A DNA stretch of 7,656 bases from UBA8437 sp003445035 (GTDB lineage Bacteria; Planctomycetota; Planctomycetia; Planctomycetales; Planctomycetaceae). The position numbers and the translations under genes are program-made. The stretch covers positions 1 to 7,656 of the forward strand of contig CALCHI010000473.1 of assembly GCA_937901285.1 (NCBI GenBank). Direction: 5' to 3'. The notes under the pieces were generated by a model, which searched no databases, had not been told where the DNA came from, and saw nothing but the letters and a program-made list of their open reading frames with translations. Shown in pieces: positions 1-6,106 of this stretch (its first letter is position 1; each line of letters opens with the position of its first letter).

Positions 1-1082
1 TGCCCTGGCTGTTGCTGGAGGATTCGCTTCCACAGCACGCGTTACAACAGCGTCCTCCCCGGATAAAGATCGAAGGGAGACGCCTGAGAATCGTGTGGCT
101 CAAGGGCCGCAGCGAACAGGTCCTGACCTATCAGCCTTCGTTCCTGATGCGTGGCTATTACCAGCTGGGTCCCCTGTTGATGGAGAGCGGCGACCTGTTC
201 GGACTGCACCGACGTTTTCGCCTGGCAGCCGATCCCCACTTCATCCTCGTCTATCCCGGCATGATCAGTCTCGATGATTATGACGTGGCCAGCCGCCGCC
301 CGGTCGGCGAAGTGCAGCTGACACACCGTCTCTTCGAAGATCCCACGCGGATATCCGGGGTTCGACGGTACCAGAGTGGTGATCCGATCTCTCGGATTCA
401 CTGGCGGGCTTCGGCCCGATCTGGTCAGCTGCAGAGCAAGACCTTCGATGCCTCCACCGTGGCAGGGGCCACGCTGCTGCTCGATTTTCACGAGGACGGA
501 TTTCTCGAGACGGAAAAACTGCACGCCTCTGAGCTGATGATCACCACAGTGGCGTCATTGGCTAACACGTTGCTGCAACTTGGGGAAAAGTGTGGCGTGG
601 TCAGCAACGGCCGCGACGCAGCGGACCGCGTTCGCGCCGAGGGCTTCCGCATCGAGTTCCGAACACGGCGTGGGGCACGGACCCAGTTCGGGATGCAGGA
701 CCGTTCGGACCGACTCGAACCCGTCATGGTGCCAACACAACAGGGGGACGACCAGCTGACGATAATCCTGGAGGCACTCGCACGGCTGGAATTGACTGAT
801 GGACTTAGGGTGGCCGAACTTCTGGCCGAGGCGGCCGGCAGAATACCTCGAGATGCCACGGTGATCGCGGTGCTATGTTCCGCTTCGGAGGAGACGGCCA
901 TCGCACTGGGACAGTTGCGGCGGAGGGGATATTCGGTCCTGGTCGTGCTGGTCTGTTTTGACGACACGCGGTTCCGTGAAGCCGCGGCAAGGTTGTTGGC
1001 GCAACATCTCGCTGTCCGGAGAGTGGAAAGCGACGAGATGCTCGGGGAACTCTGTCGTCAGAGAATGGTGAGCCGGGTATGA
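1..1082 (+). CDS. DUF58 domain protein, 5'-truncated by window edge
   Basis: Seen: the frame is open from the first complete codon (base 3) and reads PWLLLEDSLP, which resembles the region after the membrane anchors in DUF58 proteins, so the TTG at 12 is probably not the true start. Numbered from that TTG, RGYYQLGP and DLFGLHRR lie at about 47-67. The family hallmark GVRRYQSGDPISRIHWRAS lies at 116-134, followed by QSKTFD. A von Willebrand A-like half follows, with LLLDF at 155-159 and a second core strand TVIAVLCS at 283-290. About 360 residues are visible; full members usually have some 400-450, so the N-terminal transmembrane helices and initial beta region are off the edge. Known: DUF58 proteins are usually encoded beside MoxR AAA+ ATPases and are proposed to act with them at the membrane. 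The stop overlaps the next start by ATGA, implying one operon. The family is secure; the cellular role is inferred. Confidence 0.92.
   Translation, partial: PWLLLEDSLPQHALQQRPPRIKIEGRRLRIVWLKGRSEQVLTYQPSFLMRGYYQLGPLLMESGDLFGLHRRFRLAADPHFILVYPGMISLDDYDVASRRPVGEVQLTHRLFEDPTRISGVRRYQSGDPISRIHWRASARSGQLQSKTFDASTVAGATLLLDFHEDGFLETEKLHASELMITTVASLANTLLQLGEKCGVVSNGRDAADRVRAEGFRIEFRTRRGARTQFGMQDRSDRLEPVMVPTQQGDDQLTIILEALARLELTDGLRVAELLAEAAGRIPRDATVIAVLCSASEETAIALGQLRRRGYSVLVVLVCFDDTRFREAAARLLAQHLAVRRVESDEMLGELCRQRMVSRV
1067..1072 (+). promoter_or_regulatory. Ribosome binding site for the DUF4129-like gene
   Basis: GGTGAG sits six bases before the ATG at 1079, inside the end of the DUF58 reading frame. 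It is a moderate Shine-Dalgarno match and supports ATG 1079 as the start. With the ATGA stop/start overlap it points to translational coupling. Confidence 0.45.
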
Positions 1083-3037
1083 CCCGAGGCCGCCCGCGGA
1101 AACGTCGCACGCTTGCCGATTATGTCGGCACCGCGATCTCGCCTGCGCTGATTGTCGGCATGGTGCTCAGCCTGACGCTGTTCCTGTTGCAGGTGATTTA
1201 CGCGGGGAAGTTTGAGGGGGGATTTCGCTGGGTCCTCGTCTGGTTCGTGATCGCCTCGGTGTTGATCTCCCGCATCTCAATCGAACAGGGGTCTCAGACG
1301 GCAAGTGCCTTCGGAACGGCACTGGGGATCGCCACGGCCATGGTGACGATGCTCTTCGCACCCGAGACAAAGTCCGGGGTCAATTCGGTCTTCATCGTCT
1401 GGGGATTGATGGTCTTGATCTGGTGGTGCTCCAGCAAGTTGACCTGGGATTGCACCTTGATCGATGACAGCCAGGATGCTTCCGGTGAGGGGCTGCTGCA
1501 AGCTGCCGGATTACACACCATTGATCCGAACGGGGTTGAAGAACCACACAACCCTGACACCGAGAGTGACACGGACACCGTCTACGCACATGTCCCGGTC
1601 TGGGAACGGGTCCTTTTCAACCGGGCAGCCCGTTCCGACAAGGCCCATTCGCCAGGGATGTGGATCGTTTACGTGTCGTTGATCGGATTGCCCGTCATGG
1701 GGGTTGGTCAGCGTTGGCTCGAGAAAGACGAACAAGAACTGGGCTTTGCCCTTTTGTTTGTGTTTGTTGCCTCGGCGATGGGGCTTCTGCTGACAACAAG
1801 CTTCCTGGGCCTGCGTCGTTATCTTCGACAGCGAAACCTCCAGATGCCTAGCAACGTCACCCGGTCGTGGCTGCTCACCGGAACGGTCCTGCTGGTAGGG
1901 ATTCTCCTGGGCGCACTACTCGTCCCGCGTCCGGACGCCACCTATTCCCTCGGATCGGTCGTCGAATGGGCAACGATTGGAGATCCGCCGGATGAGAGGC
2001 TCGCGGAAGGACCAGCTCCGGATTTGGAGCTTGACCTGGATCCGCAGGATCGGCCTGGCAATCCGCTCCCGCCCAGCGATCGCCGCGCAAGGAACCGCGA
2101 TCGTCGGAAAGGTAAACCACGGAAACGCGGGCCACAGCAGGACGCAATTCCGAAGAACCAATTTCCGGGCGATCGATTTCAGGAAAATCAGTTTTCGGAC
2201 AGACGGTTCCAGGAGAACCGCTTGCCGAAGGACCGATTCCAGGAACGCCGTTCTCCGGACGACCGGTCTCAGAAGAACACCTCCCAGGGTAATGACGTTC
2301 CGGAAAACGGCTCTGACGACGCCGGCACTCAACAAAGGGACAGTCGAGAAGTCGCGGACCGGCAAAGTGACGCACGGGGAACCGACAATCGAAAAGGCGG
2401 CCGCTCCAAAGGCGGCTCGCAAGGCGGCGGCGGGGCATCGGGAGGTGGTGGAGGTGGTGGAGGCCCCAACGTAACACCGCCACCACCACCGCCGGCAAAC
2501 CCGTTGGATTTCCTCTCCTTCGACGGTGCACCTGTTGTGCTGGTCGTCCAGGTGATCAGCAATGTCCTCTTCGGCCTGTTCGTGTTGTACATGCTGGTCA
2601 AACACGGGGGGACACTCTGGAAAGCGTTCCTGGAGTTGTGGGCGGCGTTAAAGGGACTTTTCCTGAGACGTAGGGTGAAACCGACCGAAGAGGGCCCGGA
2701 GGACATCCGCGACACTGTTCCCGGATTTTCCTCTTTCTCCAACCCGTTTTCCGATGGCACAGCCTTACGGGCCTCGCCGTCAGAACTGGTTTGCTTGACG
2801 TTCGAGGCGCTGGAGGCCTGGGCTCGAGAGGTGGGGCAAGGCCGTCTGCCGGACCAGACGCCCCGGGAATTCGCCGAGGGCCTGTCCCGATCCCACGAAC
2901 AGGAGTCCGGTCCGATGCGTCGCCTGGCGAGTGACTATTCCCGTATTGCCTACGGGAACCGGCCTCCTGCCGAAGAGTGGCGCGAGGGTCTGGACCGACT
3001 GTGGTCGTGGATGATCTTGTCCCACAAGTCGCGGTAG
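1079..3037 (+). CDS. Multi-spanning membrane protein with C-terminal DUF4129-like domain
   Basis: A 652-residue protein. Seen: a basic cytoplasmic-type N terminus (MTRGRPRKRR), then hydrophobic segments near 18-40, 49-65, 76-93, 102-117, 194-210, 220-241 and 264-282. A polar, charged, disordered stretch runs from about 300 to 475 and contains decapeptide repeats and a Gly-then-Pro tract. A last membrane helix lies at about 485-507, followed by basic residues (LFLRRRVKP). The C-terminal region at about 567-646, with LTFEALEAWAREVG, TPREFAEGL and DYSRIAYG, resembles DUF4129. By the positive-inside rule the disordered linker is external and the DUF4129 domain cytoplasmic. This topology is like TgpA-type transglutaminases, but no transglutaminase core is visible (only two cysteines near the N-terminal helices, C117 and C125, and one in the C-terminal domain). 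It is co-translated with DUF58. The family call rests on the C-terminal motif and the context; the function is unknown. Confidence 0.78.
   Translation: MTRGRPRKRRTLADYVGTAISPALIVGMVLSLTLFLLQVIYAGKFEGGFRWVLVWFVIASVLISRISIEQGSQTASAFGTALGIATAMVTMLFAPETKSGVNSVFIVWGLMVLIWWCSSKLTWDCTLIDDSQDASGEGLLQAAGLHTIDPNGVEEPHNPDTESDTDTVYAHVPVWERVLFNRAARSDKAHSPGMWIVYVSLIGLPVMGVGQRWLEKDEQELGFALLFVFVASAMGLLLTTSFLGLRRYLRQRNLQMPSNVTRSWLLTGTVLLVGILLGALLVPRPDATYSLGSVVEWATIGDPPDERLAEGPAPDLELDLDPQDRPGNPLPPSDRRARNRDRRKGKPRKRGPQQDAIPKNQFPGDRFQENQFSDRRFQENRLPKDRFQERRSPDDRSQKNTSQGNDVPENGSDDAGTQQRDSREVADRQSDARGTDNRKGGRSKGGSQGGGGASGGGGGGGGPNVTPPPPPPANPLDFLSFDGAPVVLVVQVISNVLFGLFVLYMLVKHGGTLWKAFLELWAALKGLFLRRRVKPTEEGPEDIRDTVPGFSSFSNPFSDGTALRASPSELVCLTFEALEAWAREVGQGRLPDQTPREFAEGLSRSHEQESGPMRRLASDYSRIAYGNRPPAEEWREGLDRLWSWMILSHKSR
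2156..2275 (+). repeat. Four imperfect 30-base tandem repeats encoding decapeptides
   Basis: Residues 360-399 of the DUF4129-like protein are four ten-residue units: NQFPGDRFQE, NQFSDRRFQE, NRLPKDRFQE and RRSPDDRSQK. The consensus is N-x-(F/L)-P-x-D-R-F-Q-E. The DNA units diverge mostly but not only at third positions, so the repeat is old or under protein-level selection. A decaying fifth unit (NTSQGNDVPE) may follow. It lies in the predicted extracytoplasmic linker. Confidence 0.85.
2414..2497 (+). repeat. Gly-rich then Pro-rich low-complexity tract
   Basis: Codons for residues 446-473 give a glycine run (GGSQGGGGASGGGGGGGG) followed by PNVT and six prolines, just before the last membrane helix. 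In the DNA, GGTGGTGG at 2453-2460 is complementary to CCACCACC within 2480-2490, so the transcript could fold across this junction. The G-runs from about 2424 to 2463 could also support a two-tetrad G-quadruplex. Confidence 0.7.
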
Positions 3038-3069
3038 CCAGCCCCGAGACGAAATCCGGAGTCCGCACG

Positions 3070-3082
3070 TGCCATAGTGGCA
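3070..3082. other. Small hairpin TGCCA-TAG-TGGCA
   Basis: A perfect five-base-pair stem with a three-base loop lies 33 bases after the DUF4129-like stop codon. It is followed by ATCTT, which is too poor a T-run for a standard intrinsic terminator. It is weak and could be chance. Confidence 0.2.
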
Positions 3083-3165
3083 ATCTTCGGTCCGGTTCGG
3101 CCGCGGGATATCCGACGGTCATTCGTCCGACTAGCCGGGCTGCCAATCTCTGTGATGAACCCAAA

Positions 3166-3180
3166 GCCGCGGTTCGCGGC
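3166..3180. terminator. Possible weak terminator hairpin
   Basis: GCCGCG-GTT-CGCGGC forms a perfect six-base-pair GC stem with a three-base loop. On the plus strand it is followed by GAAAAACG, and on the minus strand by only TTT. It therefore lacks the T-tract of an intrinsic terminator in either direction. Its position between converging operons is the main support. Confidence 0.25.
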
Positions 3181-3410
3181 GAAAAACGCCAAGGGGTAGT
3201 CGTCCGCCTGTGATCTTCAGTAGTCGCCGTCCTGTTCGTTTCCGGCTCGCGTGGCCAACGCGTGAAATCCCGCAGCGTCGATGTTACCAGAAAGAAACTT
3301 CACTCGTCCGTCCGTCGAATGCGCTTGGGATCATCCTGATCGTGACCGAAGCGTTGGCTATCAATGCCGACACGGTTGCCAGGAGTTGGTTCTGCTGAGA
3401 CACCGGCAGT

Positions 3411-3436
3411 GGTGTGTGATGAAGCTCATCAACACC
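3411..3436. other. Bulged hairpin in the convergent region
   Basis: GGTGT(3411-3415) pairs with ACACC(3432-3436), and TGATGA(3417-3422) pairs with TCATCA(3426-3431) around an AGC loop. Only G3416 is bulged, giving eleven base pairs. ACACCGGCA occurs both at 3400-3408 and at 3432-3440, so GGTGT could instead pair upstream with 3400-3404, giving two mutually exclusive folds. It may help termination for either operon; no T-tract follows. Confidence 0.35.
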
Positions 3437-3583
3437 GGCACGCTCAAGCGCCGGCGCTGCTGGATCGCCGCTGTGACTTTATGGATGTGCCTGGAAATGC
3501 CGCTTCCAGCCTCTTGGCAACAAGGCTCCATGCCGGGGAGACGCCTCCTCCGGGTCCAGCAGTGGGGCGGCACGGGGCGTTCG

Positions 3584-6106
3584 CTACGGGTTCGTTCCGG
3601 ACATCCGCGAACCACTCGTAGTGCGATACAGAAAGGCATCAGACGTCAGCAGAGACACGAGCATCGCTCTCATGCTGCCGCCGCTATCCTTGTAGGCGCG
3701 ATACGCATCCTGCAGAACGGGAGCGTCGTTGAGGGTTTCGTTTCGGCCCATCCAGAATCGGAAGGCGTGGCGAACGAACACTTGTTCGGCGCGTTTGCTT
3801 GCGGCGAGCTTCTGGATCAACTCGATACCGTTGGCGACTTTACCGTCGAGAGTGGGGTCGCCGGAATCGATGATCTCGCCGGTGGTGTCAACCGGTTTGC
3901 CGAGTTCTGTTTCGCGAAACAGTCCCGCGTGGTTGTACATCTCAAAGGGCAGGCCAAGCGGGTCCATCTTTTTGTGGCACGTCCAGCAATACGCTTCCCT
4001 GGTGACCCGCATCCGCTCACGCAGCGTGTTGCGAGGTTCATCCGGCAACATCGCATCCACGGTGATCGGCACATCGGGAATGCCGCCACCCAGTAGCCGT
4101 TCACGAATCCAGCGACCTCGTAGGATGGCGTGATTATCCATGGCATCGGAGTGTGAAACGAGCCAACTGGGATGCGTGAGGATGCCGAGGCGTTGGCCTT
4201 CGGGGACCGTGGACAGGGTGCGTGCCGGTTTCATCGAACCGTTGCCGAAGCTGCGGCGACTGACTCGGGCGAAGATCTTCGGTCCAGTCAGTTTTGCGAC
4301 GGAAACGCTGTGATTTATGTTGGCTCGCCTCTTCTTCTTTTTCTTTTTCTTCCCCTTCGGCGGTTTCTTTCCCGGGTTGGCTTTCAACCATGCCGCGAGT
4401 TCGGCGGCCTCCTTCTTCGCGGCAGCCACCGAGGCCTTCTTAGCAGCAGCCACCGAGGCCGCCACCTCTTTCCTGGTACGCCTCTTGCCAAAATACACAT
4501 TGTCTGACCGGGTCGTGACAACCTTGTTGGTCGTCAGCAACTGCCTGAACACATCCTTGTCTTCCTGAAGAATGAGTTCGACCAGCCGGTCGGTGCTCAC
4601 CGTTGCATCGAACATGGCCCGGTAGTGAGACTGCCCCCGAGTGCGTACCCCTGTATTCGCCAGGGACTTGTTGTCCTTGCAGATGTAGCCGCCCAGGTCG
4701 AAGTCGAAGTAGTCGCGAAAGAAACGCAGGATGCGTGGTTTCCGGTTACTGTCGTCGGCAAGCATTCGTTCGACTTCACGTCGGACGTCGGACCTGGTCC
4801 TCATTCGCCCTGCGACGATCGCTTTTCGCAATTGCTTGTCCGGCTTGATGTATCGCAGCGCGTGGTTGACGGCCAGGCCCAATTCCCAGTCCTGGAGCAT
4901 GACGCGGCCATGGCGATCCGGTTCGCCGCTCGCGGCAAGTTCGGGTCGGAACAGCGCGTCGCGGTCAAGAAAGATGGACGACAGGCCGAGCACGGCACCG
5001 TTTTCCTTGCCCAGTTTTCCGATCGCCTGGCTGGCTATCGCCAGGTAAGCGTCCGATTCCGTCTTGCGCGGGGGGCGGAAGGTCAGCGCTTCGAAAAGAT
5101 GGTCAACCGCAGCGCGCAAGTGATCGTCAGCGACATCCCCGTCCTTCATGAGGTCGTGGACCGGTGTCAGCGGACGCACGACCTTCGTGCTGTAAACAAT
5201 GCTGGTCGGCAAGCCGCGAATGTCGCCTTTCATCTTGTCGGCAATCGATTTCGGATTGTCGGTGATCTGATAGGCCTGGGCGATGCTCAGCGGGCCATAG
5301 GCCATGTAACGAATGATGTCCTCAGCGACGCCCATGATCTGCGTCGCTTCGGCGCTGTTGACCGAGTAGAAGTCGGGATAGTTTTCCAACCCGTGGTTTC
5401 GTGCCGAAGACAGCACAGCGGGCACACTCTTGACCGCGGTGGCATAGGCCACTGTCCCGCCCTGCCACTTGATGATGCGATCCGTGCCAAAATAGAGCTT
5501 GAGTTCGCCGCCATGGTTGGTGGGCACGACATCACCATGGGTGCGCAGGCCCGGCTTTGCGGGGTCGAATTCCGGCTCGCTGTTGATCAATTCGTTCAGC
5601 CGCGTGATGTGTTCCTGTGGTGTCACTCGCCAGAGGCGTGCCGGAGATGATGTCGGCGCCAGCTTGATGCCATCGGGCAACGTGCCAAACAACAGGTCAT
5701 GATCAACGAAATTGGCCTTGTTCGGGTCAAGGTGCGCACGGAACCCTCCCTTGCCTCGCATGACGCGTGTCAGTTCGCCAACGATCCACTCAGAGAATTG
5801 CAGCCGTTGCACGACCGTCGGCAGTTCAGCATCCCTGGGTGGCATCTCCTTCAGGGTGACCTGGGCCCACACCCTTCGCCAGATGCCGGAATTGACCTCG
5901 CTCACCGGACCCAGGTCATGGAGCGAAAGCTTGCCTGCAGGTTCTTTCAACCCATGACAGTCCACACAATGGCTGACAAGAAACAACCGGGCGAAGCTGC
6001 CGTAGTCCTTGTTGACCTTCTGCCCGGGCGTAAAAGTCTCGCCAACTGCCACGGACAGCAAGCCCAATGAGAGCATTGCGGCCAGGACGAATCTGGCCGC
6101 GATCAT
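3584..6106 (-). CDS. Exported dihaem c-type cytochrome, PSCyt1-like/DUF1587/1595/1592/1588/1585 architecture
   Basis: An 840-residue protein. Seen: a Sec signal peptide at 1-22 (h-region FVLAAMLSLGLLSVAVG, likely cut after AVG). A cytochrome c domain at about 37-115 has haem motif CVDCH (47-51), with KEMPP (86-90) containing a candidate Met ligand. Next come a DUF1587-like part (about 158-225), DUF1595-like (about 328-390, LTFRPPRKTESDAYLAI) and DUF1592 (about 404-535, RMLADD and RFFRDYFDFDLGG). DUF1588 (about 637-731) has GILTHPSWLVSHSD, a second haem motif CWTCH (707-711) and KMDPLGLPFEMYNHAGLFR. DUF1585 lies at about 755-828, ending DAFLYR. An Ala/Lys insertion (about 541-596) separates DUF1592 from DUF1588. 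Known: these multidomain cytochromes are widespread in planctomycetes, with no settled substrate. The ATG overlaps the DUF1552 stop by ATGA and has an AAGGAAG ribosome site. The inferred role is redox or electron transfer outside the cytoplasmic membrane, partnered with the DUF1552 protein. Confidence 0.93.
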   Translation of the reverse strand: MIAARFVLAAMLSLGLLSVAVGETFTPGQKVNKDYGSFARLFLVSHCVDCHGLKEPAGKLSLHDLGPVSEVNSGIWRRVWAQVTLKEMPPRDAELPTVVQRLQFSEWIVGELTRVMRGKGGFRAHLDPNKANFVDHDLLFGTLPDGIKLAPTSSPARLWRVTPQEHITRLNELINSEPEFDPAKPGLRTHGDVVPTNHGGELKLYFGTDRIIKWQGGTVAYATAVKSVPAVLSSARNHGLENYPDFYSVNSAEATQIMGVAEDIIRYMAYGPLSIAQAYQITDNPKSIADKMKGDIRGLPTSIVYSTKVVRPLTPVHDLMKDGDVADDHLRAAVDHLFEALTFRPPRKTESDAYLAIASQAIGKLGKENGAVLGLSSIFLDRDALFRPELAASGEPDRHGRVMLQDWELGLAVNHALRYIKPDKQLRKAIVAGRMRTRSDVRREVERMLADDSNRKPRILRFFRDYFDFDLGGYICKDNKSLANTGVRTRGQSHYRAMFDATVSTDRLVELILQEDKDVFRQLLTTNKVVTTRSDNVYFGKRRTRKEVAASVAAAKKASVAAAKKEAAELAAWLKANPGKKPPKGKKKKKKKRRANINHSVSVAKLTGPKIFARVSRRSFGNGSMKPARTLSTVPEGQRLGILTHPSWLVSHSDAMDNHAILRGRWIRERLLGGGIPDVPITVDAMLPDEPRNTLRERMRVTREAYCWTCHKKMDPLGLPFEMYNHAGLFRETELGKPVDTTGEIIDSGDPTLDGKVANGIELIQKLAASKRAEQVFVRHAFRFWMGRNETLNDAPVLQDAYRAYKDSGGSMRAMLVSLLTSDAFLYRTTSGSRMSGTNP
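4328..4358. repeat. 31-base pyrimidine tract (coding-strand homopurine), poly-Lys codons
   Basis: The plus strand is uninterrupted C/T from 4328 to 4358. Read on the minus strand it encodes K-G followed by seven lysines and an arginine (cytochrome residues 584-593; a further arginine follows). The A-rich purine run is a possible site of ribosome pausing or polymerase slippage, and homopurine tracts of this kind can form triplex DNA. Confidence 0.8.
4412..4459 (-). repeat. Tandem 24-base duplication in the cytochrome gene
   Basis: Bases 4412-4435 and 4436-4459 are adjacent copies differing at two of 24 positions. They encode SVAAAKKA and SVAAAKKE, or a shifted equivalent, in the Ala/Lys insertion. 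The near identity points to a recent in-frame duplication. Confidence 0.85.

Larger units (their letters stand above)
3038..3583. other. Convergent intergenic region, no confident gene
   Basis: The plus-strand and minus-strand operons both end here, at 3037 and 3584. No reading frame in the 546 bases has a recognisable family motif. Contents I can point to are: a small hairpin at 3070-3082; a GC hairpin at 3166-3180; a longer bulged hairpin at 3411-3436 flanked by a direct repeat; a 12-base perfect palindrome AGCGCCGGCGCT at 3447-3458; and an ATG at 3419 opening a signal-peptide-like frame. None of the hairpins has a good T-tract, so termination for both operons may be Rho-dependent or rely on structure alone. 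Confidence 0.7.

Noticed and set aside
12..14. TTG as the real start of the DUF58 gene
   Set aside because: The frame is open to the left edge and the three codons before it (Pro-Trp-Leu) fit the family, while the family's N-terminal membrane helices are missing.
2156..2275. CRISPR-like array
   Set aside because: The 30-base periodic units are contiguous, have no spacers, keep the reading frame and encode a protein repeat.
1875..2605. Two long minus-strand frames opposite the disordered linker
   Set aside because: Their Arg/Pro/Val-rich translations are the mirror of the charged repeats and Gly/Pro tract. The plus-strand gene has membrane helices on both sides and a DUF4129-like end in a single unbroken frame.
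3038..3583. tRNA or small structured RNA gene in the convergent region
   Set aside because: I could not find a cloverleaf arrangement, a T-arm GTTCRANNC in the right context, or promoter-hairpin-T-tract order.
3586..4096. Continuation of the plus-strand frame that opens at 3281 or 3419
   Set aside because: From 3584 on it is antisense to the DUF1588/DUF1585 part of the cytochrome gene. Only the short part before 3584 is worth considering.
4625..5650. 341-codon plus-strand open frame
   Set aside because: It lies wholly antisense to the cytochrome gene, whose domains and two haem motifs are clear. Its translation has no family motif and its length is explained by GC-biased third positions.
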